From positions 1 to 25,297 of the forward strand of contig JAQXFL010000037.1 in the NCBI GenBank assembly GCA_029250345.1: a stretch of 25,297 bases of DNA. The letters are read 5' to 3'. Positions 14,535 through 23,154 of this stretch are shown piece after piece. The notes under the pieces are model-generated. The model saw only the letters and a list, made by a program, of their open reading frames with translations. It was not told the origin of the DNA and did no database searches. Source of the DNA: Candidatus Poseidoniaceae archaeon. Its GTDB lineage: Archaea > Thermoplasmatota > Poseidoniia > Poseidoniales > Poseidoniaceae. Each line of letters begins with the position of its first letter. The first letter of the stretch is position 1. A program made the translations under genes and the position numbers.

Positions 14535-16691
14535 ATGTCCTCGTACAAGCGTTCAATTCTGTGCCTCGCAGTACTCCTTTTACTCGCAGCTGCACCTGCC
14601 ATTGAGGGAAGTTCTTCTGGTAAGCACAATCAAGCCTCTGCGGGATGTTCCTGCCACTATAATTCTGGCGGTATCACGGCTACCAACGACTTCCCGACTT
14701 CGTACAACGCCGGACAGGTGTACAACATCAACATCGGCCACACCGGCGGAACTCAAGCGTTTGTTGGGGGCTTCAATGTCATGGTGAACAAAGGAACGAT
14801 TCAAAATGCAGGAAGTGGGGTGCAAATCCAAGGTGGTAACAGCGCAACTCACACCAGTTCAGGACAATTGGCATGGACATTTGACTGGCTGGCACCTGCC
14901 GGCGGAAGCGGTACTGTAAGCGTCAACATAGCTGTGCTTCAAGCAAATGGAAACAGCCAAAATTCAGGGGACGCATGGGATACCGACAGCGTCACAATCA
15001 CTGAAATTGTTGTACAAAATACTCCGCCTACAGCCTCAAATGCATATGTGAGCATTGCACAGGGAGCCAGTTCTGTCTTGCAAGCATACCACGACCAGGA
15101 ACTCTTTGCAAATTACGATTATTCCGACGCTGATGGCGATGCGGAATCGAACACGCAAGTACGATGGACGAAAGATGGTAGTGTTGTTTCACAACGAAAC
15201 GATTACGCAAATGTGCCTCAATCCTACACAACCGTTGGTGAGGTTTGGACGATGACAATCACTCCGAGCGACGGAGCAGATTTTGGAACCGCAGTATCCT
15301 CATCAAATTCTGTTGAAATTATTGATTATGACTCAGATAACGACGGCTACGGCGACCAGAGCGACGCTTTTCCTAACGACCCAAATGAGCACCTCGACAG
15401 CGATGGTGACGGCGTAGGTGACAACGGTGACGCATTCCCGAACGATTCGACTGAAACGGTCGACACGGATATGGATGGCGTTGGAGATAACAGCGATTGG
15501 GCGCCGAATGACCCCAGCGAGTCTGCAGATTCTGATGGAGATGGCGTTGGAGATAATACGGACGCATTCCCTCAAGATGCAAGTGAAACGGTCGACACAG
15601 ACAGTGATGATGTTGGCGATAACGCGGATGCTTTCCCGAACGATGCAAGCGAATCAAGTGATTTAGACGGCGATGGTGTTGGCGATAACGCAGATGCTTT
15701 CCCGAACGATGCCAGCGAGTCGGCTGATGCTGACAGCGATGGCGTCGGCGACAATGCGGATGAATTCCCAATGGATGCAAGCGAATCCGCAGACTCGGAT
15801 AACGATGGAGTTGGGGATAACGGTGACGCATTCCCGAACGATGCGAATGAAACACTCGACACGGATATGGATGGAGTTGGAGATAACGCTGACGTGTTCC
15901 CGAACGATGCGAATGAAACTCTCGATACCGACATGGATGGCACGGGAGACAACGCTGATGCATTCCCGAACGATGCGAATGAAACCCTTGATTCCGACAT
16001 GGATGGCACTGGAGATAACGCCGATGCATTCCCGAACGATGCGAATGAAACCCTTGATTCCGACATGGATGGCACCGGAGATAACGCTGATGCATTCCCT
16101 GATGATGCGACTGAAACGATCGATAGTGACATGGACGGCGTTGGCGATAACGCTGACGCACTTCCGAATGATGCGACTGAAACACTTGACGACGACGACG
16201 ATGGTGTTGGAAACAACGCTGATGTTTTCCCAAACGATGCGACTGAATCTTCGGATACCGATGCCGACGGCGTTGGAAACAATGCTGATGCGTTCCCAGA
16301 CGATGCGACTGAAACGCTTGATACGGATGGAGACGGCGTTGGAGACAACGCTCAACTCACTGCTGAAAACCTCGCCGCCGAGGAAGAAGCAGCGCAAAAG
16401 CAGATGTTCACAATTATTGCTGTTGTTGCCGTCATCATCATTGGCGCTGTGGGTGCTGTTCTGTTCATGCGCAGTCGAGGGGAAGACTTGACCGAAGAAG
16501 TCGTGAAGGATTTCACTTCTCTTTCTGTCCAACCGCAGATAACACCTGTCGAGCAAACCTACCAACAACCGGTTGTTGCTGCAGAGCCTGTTGTTCTCCA
16601 ACAATGGACCGATGAAGCAGGCTACACCTGGCGCCAGATGGACGATGGTTCCAACTACTGGTGGACTGGAAGCGAATGGAAGCGCAGCTGA
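14535..16691 (+). CDS. Surface protein: CSCH-containing anchor domain, Ig-like domain, sixteen 22-residue Asp-rich repeats, membrane anchor and W-rich tail
   Basis: The frame is open from 14346, but the signal peptide (SSYKRSILCLAVLLLLAAA) starts at ATG 14535, giving 718 residues. After cleavage there is a domain (~28-170) starting SGKHNQASAGCSCHYNSGG, like Reeler/choice-of-anchor modules with a Cys-x-(x)-Cys-His start. Next comes an Ig/cadherin-like domain (~175-262) with YDYSDADGDAESNTQVRWTK. Residues 266-606 hold 16 DxDxDGxGDN motifs in 22-residue units, resembling calcium-binding loops. One transmembrane helix (~625-646, FTIIAVVAVIIIGAVGAVLF) is followed by a ~70-residue tail ending GYTWRQMDDGSNYWW, TGSEW. 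That end resembles small DUF2510-type Trp-rich modules. Its stop abuts the LeuRS stop. Function is inferred to be a surface adhesin or structural protein. Confidence 0.85.
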   Translation: MSSYKRSILCLAVLLLLAAAPAIEGSSSGKHNQASAGCSCHYNSGGITATNDFPTSYNAGQVYNINIGHTGGTQAFVGGFNVMVNKGTIQNAGSGVQIQGGNSATHTSSGQLAWTFDWLAPAGGSGTVSVNIAVLQANGNSQNSGDAWDTDSVTITEIVVQNTPPTASNAYVSIAQGASSVLQAYHDQELFANYDYSDADGDAESNTQVRWTKDGSVVSQRNDYANVPQSYTTVGEVWTMTITPSDGADFGTAVSSSNSVEIIDYDSDNDGYGDQSDAFPNDPNEHLDSDGDGVGDNGDAFPNDSTETVDTDMDGVGDNSDWAPNDPSESADSDGDGVGDNTDAFPQDASETVDTDSDDVGDNADAFPNDASESSDLDGDGVGDNADAFPNDASESADADSDGVGDNADEFPMDASESADSDNDGVGDNGDAFPNDANETLDTDMDGVGDNADVFPNDANETLDTDMDGTGDNADAFPNDANETLDSDMDGTGDNADAFPNDANETLDSDMDGTGDNADAFPDDATETIDSDMDGVGDNADALPNDATETLDDDDDGVGNNADVFPNDATESSDTDADGVGNNADAFPDDATETLDTDGDGVGDNAQLTAENLAAEEEAAQKQMFTIIAVVAVIIIGAVGAVLFMRSRGEDLTEEVVKDFTSLSVQPQITPVEQTYQQPVVAAEPVVLQQWTDEAGYTWRQMDDGSNYWWTGSEWKRS
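15330..16351 (+). repeat. 66-bp coding tandem repeat, about 15.5 units
   Basis: There are 16 successive DxDxDG.GDN motifs at a strict 22-codon period, with consensus DSDMDGxGDNADAFPNDAxE(T/S)L. Units near 15957-16088 are almost identical at the DNA level, differing only at third positions (for example ACT/ACC and GCC/GCT), while outer units are more diverged. This is the pattern of tandem expansion from the middle. Copy number probably varies between strains, and the region is prone to assembly collapse. Confidence 0.92.
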
Positions 16692-19514
16692 TCAAGCGTA
16701 AACAATCGCAGGTGCAAGGGGCATAGAGCCGCCCGCTCGTCCTGTTTGGTCGTCAGCAGATTCGCCTAGCACCACTTGAATTGATTGAAGTCCGAGTTCT
16801 TGCGCAATAAAGTCTGAACCGTTTGTAAGAGCCGTCACTTCATCCAATGAACTGCGCAGGAGTGCTCTTGAGGCATCGTCCCACTTGAACACTTGAGGTA
16901 GCATCTTCTTGCCCCAGTATCCAATGATTTCGCCTTTGCGCTCTCCTTGAGCTATATCCATTTGAGAAAGATGACCCACGAAGTTCTTGACGCTGCCACC
17001 CTGTTCGATGAAGTCGAGTGCCTCCACTGCCATCGTTCGCTTCCATTGAGGTGAAACAACGATTGTAGCAGATTGAGCAGGACCGTCGAGGTGGCGTTCT
17101 GCAACATCCTTGATTCGTCGAGCAGAGTCAAGGACGCTACGGAGCACTGTATCATTGTCGAGCGCAGATTGTTCCTCATTTGTCATCTCCGGCAAGTGTT
17201 CGAATTCAGAACCACTGACCAATCCATCCATACCAATTTGTTGCCACCATTCCTCAGCAAGATGAGGTGTGGAAACTGAAACTAAATGGGTCCATGACTT
17301 GAGGATTTGAACGCCGAGTTCAGCGTTGTCTCCACCACGGCGAGTGTACCAGTTGATGTCTTTGATGAGGTCGTAATGGGAGATCTCAACGGCACGTCGC
17401 AAATCAAAAACATCCATTGCTTGCTGGAATTCTGCGCATCTTTGTTTGAGCCGAGCCAGCATCCACGTATCCATTGGTGAAGGAGATTGGCCCCAACCAA
17501 GTAATTTGTCAGGCATCGAAGCCATTTGAATCATCACTCGGTGATTCGAAGCAATACCCAAATCAGACCAATCCATACCCGCAGTTGGATTTGCGGCGAA
17601 CAAGATGAACAAACGTACGGTGTCAGCACCGTACTGTTCAATCATCAGACCCGGAGATACTGTATTTCCAAGCGATTTGCTCATTTTTGCGGAGCGTTCC
17701 GATAGTTCGCTACCACAATGAGGACAGGGTGAACCGGCATGCGCCACTGAGAGTGTGAGTTGGCATGAGTCGCACCATGGTGCTGGCGAGTTCACCATCC
17801 CTTGGCAAAGTAATTCATTGAACGGCTCATCGATTGAGTGTAGACCTAAATCTCGAAGAGCCTTGGTGTAAAATCGAGCATAAATCAAATGCATTTGCGC
17901 ATGTTCAATTCCACCACAGTAGAAATCCACGTTCATGAAGTGGTTGGCAACATCAGCATCGAAGCACTTCTCGTCATTGAGAGCATCCGTGAACCGCATG
18001 AAATACCATGAGGAGTCAACGAATGTATCCATTGTATCGGTCTCTCGACGCGCCGCCTTGCCACAATCTGGACAATCAACATTCAAGAATGCCTCAGAAG
18101 TTTCGAGAGGGTTTCCTTGGCCGAAAGCGACATCGGTTGGTAATTCAACCGGCAAATCCTGTTCTGGAACGGCAACAACCCCACAATCTTCACAGTGAAT
18201 CATTGGAATTGGAGTGCCCCAATACCGTTGTCGAGAAATGAGCCAAGGGCGTATTTTCCAATTGATGGTCTCCTTGCCTGAACCTTCGATTTCCAACGCA
18301 TTGGTTACGGCTTTCATGGCTTCTTCACCGTACAATCCGTCAAAGCCTTCGAGCGGAGAGTTGACCATCCACCCGTGGTCTGTTTCAGCGGAATCAAGGG
18401 GTGCATCTGCATCGCCTCCCTCATCCATAACGAGAACCCGTCGAATCGGGATATCAAACGCCTTTGCGAAATCGAAATCACGCTCATCATGACCTGGCAC
18501 GGCCATAACTGCGCCGGTACCGTATGAAGCGATAACAAAGTTTCCAATCCAAATTGGAATGCGTTCTCCGGTAAGAGGGTGAAGAGCAAAGCATCCCGAG
18601 GGTACACCTTTCTTCTTCTTCATGTCACGAATTCGGTCAAACTCTGCCATCACTGAAACTTCATCGTAGAGGTCTTGCCATGCCGATTCGTATTCTGTAC
18701 CCTTGACCAATTGCTCAGCCATCGGGTGTTCAGGAGCAAGTGTGACGAATGTTACGCCAAACAAAGTATCTGGCCGTGTGGTGAAGACTTCGATGTTCAG
18801 GTCTTTACCTTCGACTTCAAAGGTAATTTCAGCACCTTCAGACCGTCCAAGCCAATCCCTTTGCAAGGATTTTACGTTCTCTGGGAATGCGATTGTATCC
18901 AACCCGTCAAGGAGTTCCTGTGCGTATTTGTTGATGTTGAGAAACCATTGCTCCATTTCTTTCTGTACAACTGGGCCATTGCATCGCCAACATCTTCCTG
19001 CTTTGACCTGCTCGTTCGCCAATACAGTTTCACATTGTTCACACCAATTGACCGGCGCATATTCTTGGTAGGCTAAGCCCTGTTCGTAGAATTTGGTGAA
19101 ATAGTATTGATTCCATTTGTAGTAGCGAGGGTCGTGGCTCTTGAGCTGACGTTTCCAATCGTAAGAGAAACCCATGCGCTTGATTTGTTGAGTAATCGAA
19201 GCCATGTTGCGCTCTGTGATGTCATACGGGTGGCCACCTTCGTCCATGGCAGCGTTTTCAGCAGGCATTCCAAAGGAGTCAAAACCAATCGGATAGAGAA
19301 CATCAAAGCCCATCATTCTCTTGTAACGAGCAACTGCGTCCCCAATCGAATAGTTTCGAACGTGCCCCATGTGCATTTTCCCAGAGGGGTAAGGATACAT
19401 TTCCAGACAGTAGAATTTGGGTCGGTCTTCGCGAATACCGCATTCAAAGATTTGGGCTTCATTCCATTTTCGTTGCCATGCTACTTCATCAACGGGACTG
19501 TATTCTTTGGCCAT
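16692..19514 (-). CDS. leuS: Leucyl-tRNA synthetase, bacterial-type
   Basis: This class Ia synthetase charges tRNA-Leu. In the 940-residue form, the HIGH motif is HMGH (48-51) in YPSGKMHMGHVRNYSIGDAV, and the KMSKS motif is KMSKSLGN (610-617). The editing domain has TTRPDTLFGVTF (245-256) and GTGAVMAVPGHDERDFDF. Cysteine pairs sit at 158/161 and 175/178 (CEQC, CWRC) and again just before KMSKS at 581/584 and 597/600 (CDSC, CPHC). Sequences such as DWLGRSEG, TFVDSSWYFMRF, RPWLISRQRYWGTPIP and GADTVRLFILFAANP match bacterial rather than archaeal/eukaryotic LeuRS. The frame extends to a TTG at 19541, but ATG 19514 (MAKEYSPVDEVAWQRKW) aligns with normal starts. It is divergent from the GHMP kinase. 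Confidence 0.97.
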   Translation of the reverse strand: MAKEYSPVDEVAWQRKWNEAQIFECGIREDRPKFYCLEMYPYPSGKMHMGHVRNYSIGDAVARYKRMMGFDVLYPIGFDSFGMPAENAAMDEGGHPYDITERNMASITQQIKRMGFSYDWKRQLKSHDPRYYKWNQYYFTKFYEQGLAYQEYAPVNWCEQCETVLANEQVKAGRCWRCNGPVVQKEMEQWFLNINKYAQELLDGLDTIAFPENVKSLQRDWLGRSEGAEITFEVEGKDLNIEVFTTRPDTLFGVTFVTLAPEHPMAEQLVKGTEYESAWQDLYDEVSVMAEFDRIRDMKKKKGVPSGCFALHPLTGERIPIWIGNFVIASYGTGAVMAVPGHDERDFDFAKAFDIPIRRVLVMDEGGDADAPLDSAETDHGWMVNSPLEGFDGLYGEEAMKAVTNALEIEGSGKETINWKIRPWLISRQRYWGTPIPMIHCEDCGVVAVPEQDLPVELPTDVAFGQGNPLETSEAFLNVDCPDCGKAARRETDTMDTFVDSSWYFMRFTDALNDEKCFDADVANHFMNVDFYCGGIEHAQMHLIYARFYTKALRDLGLHSIDEPFNELLCQGMVNSPAPWCDSCQLTLSVAHAGSPCPHCGSELSERSAKMSKSLGNTVSPGLMIEQYGADTVRLFILFAANPTAGMDWSDLGIASNHRVMIQMASMPDKLLGWGQSPSPMDTWMLARLKQRCAEFQQAMDVFDLRRAVEISHYDLIKDINWYTRRGGDNAELGVQILKSWTHLVSVSTPHLAEEWWQQIGMDGLVSGSEFEHLPEMTNEEQSALDNDTVLRSVLDSARRIKDVAERHLDGPAQSATIVVSPQWKRTMAVEALDFIEQGGSVKNFVGHLSQMDIAQGERKGEIIGYWGKKMLPQVFKWDDASRALLRSSLDEVTALTNGSDFIAQELGLQSIQVVLGESADDQTGRAGGSMPLAPAIVYA

Positions 19515-19605
19515 TTTGACACCAACCGTCGTGCGAGACAAACCTCCGTATCAACCATTTGACTTGAATGCCACTCTTCATGTGGGTGGGAATTATCGGG
19601 TAAGC

Positions 19606-20490
19606 ATGGCCAAGACAATCACCGTTCGTGTACCGGTTCGTATTGACTTGGCTGGAGGTTGGACGGATGTCCCTGCCTACTGCAAGGAACATACCGGGGA
19701 GGTGGTGAATTTGGCCATCAACCGATACATTACTGCCGAAATGCACATCGACGATGAGCGTCGTATCTCAGTGCGTTATTCCTCTGATGTCCCAATCGGC
19801 TCTGGGCTTGGTACATCAGCAGCGATGAATGTAGCCTTTCTTTCAGCCATTGCCGGTGACGGAAAATCTCCTGATGAAATTGCCGAGTTGGCCTTCCAGT
19901 TTGAAGCACTGCTCGGCAATACTGGAGGCCGTCAAGATCAGTGGGCAAGTGCCAACGGTGGATTTCAACACCTGCGGTTTGATGGTGACAACGTGACTTC
20001 AAGGCAACTTAACCCGTCGCCAAAATTCATTGAAGACCTTGAACGAAATCTTCTCCTTTTTGACAGTGGAATAGCGCATGTGTCCGGTGACCTACACGAT
20101 TCAGTTTGGCAACGTTACGCCAACGGAGACGAAGATATTCCCGAAGCTCTACGACGTATCCGGTACATGGCTCAGGAAATGGTTGAGGCCATAGAGTCTG
20201 AAGATATCCCCGGAGTTGGCATAAGTTTGTTTAGAACAACAAAAAGCGTAGATTGGCTCGACAAAGCGTTTGATGAACCGTTCCGAAGAGTGTTAAAACC
20301 ACTCTGGGGCACCTACATTTTCGGTTGGAAAGCAATGGGTGCAGGAGCAGGCGGTGTTGTTGGCGTGATGCTCGAAGATGAAGGGTGCCGCAGCGAAGTA
20401 ATGGCCGTAGCAGAACAAAACGGTTGGAAGCACATCGACTGGGCTGTTGAACAGCAAGGTATTCAGCGAACCGTCAATCTTCACGAGTGA
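19606..20490 (+). CDS. GHMP-family sugar kinase, HddA/fucokinase-like
   Basis: This 294-residue kinase starts MAKTITVRVPVRIDLAGGWT, the strand and AGGxTD motif seen in D-glycero-D-manno-heptose 7-phosphate kinase (HddA) and fucokinase-like GHMP enzymes. The ATP-phosphate loop is PIGSGLGTSAA (63-73). The substrate-side block GGRQDQWASANGGFQHLRF (107-125) corresponds to GKQDQYAAAxGG in HddA. Motif 3 is MGAGAGGVVGVM near the C terminus. The substrate is probably a sugar or sugar phosphate feeding nucleotide-sugar or surface glycan synthesis; the exact one cannot be told. The frame runs upstream to 19417 inside LeuRS, but ATG 19606 fits the family start. No clear TATA box or ribosome-binding site was found. 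Its last 17 bp overlap the convergent regulator gene. Confidence 0.88.
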   Translation: MAKTITVRVPVRIDLAGGWTDVPAYCKEHTGEVVNLAINRYITAEMHIDDERRISVRYSSDVPIGSGLGTSAAMNVAFLSAIAGDGKSPDEIAELAFQFEALLGNTGGRQDQWASANGGFQHLRFDGDNVTSRQLNPSPKFIEDLERNLLLFDSGIAHVSGDLHDSVWQRYANGDEDIPEALRRIRYMAQEMVEAIESEDIPGVGISLFRTTKSVDWLDKAFDEPFRRVLKPLWGTYIFGWKAMGAGAGGVVGVMLEDEGCRSEVMAVAEQNGWKHIDWAVEQQGIQRTVNLHE

Positions 20491-23089
20491 AATCTGTGTT
20501 CGTTTCGAGCAAGAAAATTGCCTCACGGGTAAGTTTGTATCGGTTTTTAAGACCCATTTTTCTCTTCTCAACCAAACCAAATTTCTGCAGCGTTCGTAGG
20601 TGGTGAGAGACCAGTTGCTGGCTCTTCTCCAGTCTGCCTGCGAGTTCTGCTTGAGTTGGAAATTCTCCAAGAGGCCCATCGTGATCCAACAAAGAGAGAA
20701 TCTTTCCTTGAAGGCTGTTCGGGTCTGGAGACAATGGAGGAACTGGCAAATCATCTTCATTCATTCCCGGATGAAGTGAATTGGTAAGCGGGTAGTAACG
20801 GACGAGACGACCGTCCTTTCTCCTCCAAATCCCCTCTTCAGATTCAAGGATTCGCAAATGGTGGGTAATCTGTCCGTTGCTCATATCCAAAGCAGCCATG
20901 AGCGCTCGGAAATGGCATCCAGGATTTGCAGTGAGGTATCCCATCAATCTACCACGCTGATATCGGCCATCGCTCGTTTCATGTGTTCGACCAATCAAAC
21001 CGAGGAACCACAACCCTGCTGCAGTTGAAGGAATACGCAGAGATTCGTTACTGAGAAGAGCAGCAAACAGCATTGAAAGGAGCGAGCCGGAGGCAACCAC
21101 AACGATTACCGATGGAACGATGATTGCTGCTGGCTCATCAACGACCTCGTCGTCTAATTCCAGAACCGATTGTTCAACAACTTCTTCAGTTTCTTGGAGT
21201 GGAGTTTCCGATTCAAGAGTTCTTATTTGCACGGACGGTGCTTGGAACAATTCGCATGCTGGGTGCGCTGGGGCAGTAACGACTTCGTAGGCTCCACTCC
21301 AACCTTGATGTGGAACCCAAGGCCCAAGAAGAGCGCTTGAAAGAAGAATTTGACCCTCCTCCTCAGATTCAAGCATCCAACAGGTTCCAAGTTCTGTTTG
21401 CAAACCCGACCAAGTTCCGCTAAGGATACGCGACTCTTCCACGACAACGGCTTCGACGGTTTGTTCAACCGTCGAAACATCACCTTCAATTGGCCATTGA
21501 AGAGCGAATCCTGCTCGGACAAATTCAGAAGTTTGGAACGACAAAACCATTTGGTATTGACCGTCGTCGAGCGGCTGAGCGAAGTCGTCCATCATTTGGA
21601 CCATACCGGCTTGCAAAACGAGTGGTTCTACATCTTCGCCGTATGGAAGAACAAAGTGTCGGCCTTCAAGCGAATTGCACATGAGAATTTGTTCACTGAC
21701 TTCTGTGATTGTTGAGAGATCAATGATGGTGACAATGAGCGAGCATGAGTCAATCCACCGGAGGTCGACATTGGCGCCCATGGCGTCAAGAGTCAAATTC
21801 AGATTAAAACCTGAGGAAACCGGTGTCAATTCGGGATAAATCTCAAACTGAGGCGAAGTTCCACAGTCTGAAGAAGAATATCGTTGGTATTCAATGGTTT
21901 GATGAACTGCAAGGTGGAGTTCTGGAATCTCAGCGACCAGTGAATACTTTCCTGTTGGAACTTCACAGCCTTGTAAATCAGTGAAAGTCCAGTCGGGCAA
22001 TGTAAACTGCAACTGGCCGTCCTTTTCGATTGCATAGTCGAGTTCGAGAGCGTTGCAGTTCTTGAGAAGCCGGCTATCAAACACGATTTCGTTGAGATCG
22101 TTTACCACCCACATCTCAGCACGGCAGGAGTCGGTGAAGTGTAAGTCAAGCGTTTCTTCGCCGGTGTTTTCAATTTGAACGATTGAGGAGAAGATATCTT
22201 GATCGCTGTATCGGTAATCAGCAGAAGCGGTTGGCAGAAGTTGTACTTCAGTTTGGGATTGAGTGGAAGTGTCAATTGGTTCGGTTTCCTCAAGGGTAAA
22301 CGTTGTCGTTTCAAGCAAAGCCTGCGAGGGTAAACTTGCTTGAATCGTATTCAAACCTTGCAGTAAAGCTGAGTCTTGGAGGAGTACGTGTCCGAGGAGA
22401 ACCTGTTCGTAGGGCTCCAAGTCGAGAGCCGAGTCAAAGCAAGGCATAGCGAGGGTAGAGACGCCGTTGATGTTGAGGTCTACATAGCAATCATCGACTT
22501 GAGGTAGAACTGATACTTCCGAAGTAGGGTTTCGAAGAAGAACGCCCAACATTACTTCTTCATCGTGTTGTAACGATGAGAGGCGGCTGTTGAGTTCCAA
22601 AACGATTTCCAAATCTGCAGACACATCAACCGAAGTCTGAAGATAGATTTCTTGTGAAGCGACGGCTTCTGTTGCCGAGTGGAAGGCTTGCACGGTGTAT
22701 GTGCCAGGTTCTGCATACGAACCGTCTTCAAGTCGCAAATCCCAAGTGAGAGCGGAAAAGGTATGCTCATCGCCGCTGTCAAGGTCAAGAGCCTGGGATT
22801 GGCCACGGCAAAACGATGACTCATCGACGAGTAAAACGCCGTTTGAATCCATAATCTGTAGGGATACGCCACAGGAGGGGTCGTTGTCAATCGATGTGTC
22901 TGCACCGTTGTTGACAAAGGTCGGCATCATGTTGACTGCGTCGCCTTCGATGTACCAATCTCTCTGAAGTGCAGACTGGTCCTCAAGCGTCAAGACGACA
23001 TCGAAGTTTTCATCGGCGGAAGCATACGGCAGACTGGCGAGCAAAAGCAACGCGAGGACTGCTACAGTGCAACGCGTACCGCCGGCCAT
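20474..23089 (-). CDS. Membrane-spanning one-component regulator: extracellular BsuPI-like repeats, one transmembrane helix, two cytoplasmic winged helices
   Basis: This 871-residue protein has a signal peptide (AGGTRCTVAVLALLLLASLP) and an extracellular part of ~600 residues. That part holds four beta-sandwich units, at about 25-155, 160-260, 280-405 and 415-530, each with a spaced Cys pair (PSC..FC, DDC..PC, DSC..NC, DSC..MC). The third unit resembles BsuPI domains (SSIVQIENTGEETLDLHF ... LPDWTFTDLQG ... PTGKYSLVAEI). A further module (~550-625) and an acidic linker follow, then one helix (~655-681, AIIVPSVIVVVASGSLLSML). The cytoplasmic end has two winged helices: ~712-768 (LTANPGCHFRALMAALDMSN, GQITHHLRILE, RLVRYYP) and ~793-857 (TQAELAGRLEKSQQLVSHHL). 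The frame runs to TTG 23098; ATG 23089 is preferred. Inferred to regulate transcription directly from an extracellular signal. Target genes are unknown. Confidence 0.87.
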   Translation of the reverse strand: MAGGTRCTVAVLALLLLASLPYASADENFDVVLTLEDQSALQRDWYIEGDAVNMMPTFVNNGADTSIDNDPSCGVSLQIMDSNGVLLVDESSFCRGQSQALDLDSGDEHTFSALTWDLRLEDGSYAEPGTYTVQAFHSATEAVASQEIYLQTSVDVSADLEIVLELNSRLSSLQHDEEVMLGVLLRNPTSEVSVLPQVDDCYVDLNINGVSTLAMPCFDSALDLEPYEQVLLGHVLLQDSALLQGLNTIQASLPSQALLETTTFTLEETEPIDTSTQSQTEVQLLPTASADYRYSDQDIFSSIVQIENTGEETLDLHFTDSCRAEMWVVNDLNEIVFDSRLLKNCNALELDYAIEKDGQLQFTLPDWTFTDLQGCEVPTGKYSLVAEIPELHLAVHQTIEYQRYSSSDCGTSPQFEIYPELTPVSSGFNLNLTLDAMGANVDLRWIDSCSLIVTIIDLSTITEVSEQILMCNSLEGRHFVLPYGEDVEPLVLQAGMVQMMDDFAQPLDDGQYQMVLSFQTSEFVRAGFALQWPIEGDVSTVEQTVEAVVVEESRILSGTWSGLQTELGTCWMLESEEEGQILLSSALLGPWVPHQGWSGAYEVVTAPAHPACELFQAPSVQIRTLESETPLQETEEVVEQSVLELDDEVVDEPAAIIVPSVIVVVASGSLLSMLFAALLSNESLRIPSTAAGLWFLGLIGRTHETSDGRYQRGRLMGYLTANPGCHFRALMAALDMSNGQITHHLRILESEEGIWRRKDGRLVRYYPLTNSLHPGMNEDDLPVPPLSPDPNSLQGKILSLLDHDGPLGEFPTQAELAGRLEKSQQLVSHHLRTLQKFGLVEKRKMGLKNRYKLTREAIFLLETNTDFTRED

Positions 23090-23154
23090 GATGAACAATC
23101 ACGGTCATTACTTGAAAGGTAAGCGGTGCAATCGATGTGTAACAAAAAGAGCAA

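Noticed and set aside
15330..16351. Possible CRISPR array, because of regular repeats
   Set aside because: There are no unique spacers, the 66-bp units are contiguous and in frame, and they encode a continuous Asp-rich protein.
15373..16604. Long minus-strand frames with His/Arg-rich or Ser/Val-rich repeats
   Set aside because: All are shadows of the 66-bp coding repeats, whose 22-codon period keeps other frames open.
19417..19605. Upstream extension of the GHMP kinase into the LeuRS gene
   Set aside because: The family start MAKTITVRVPVRIDLAGG begins at 19606; upstream residues are antisense to LeuRS.
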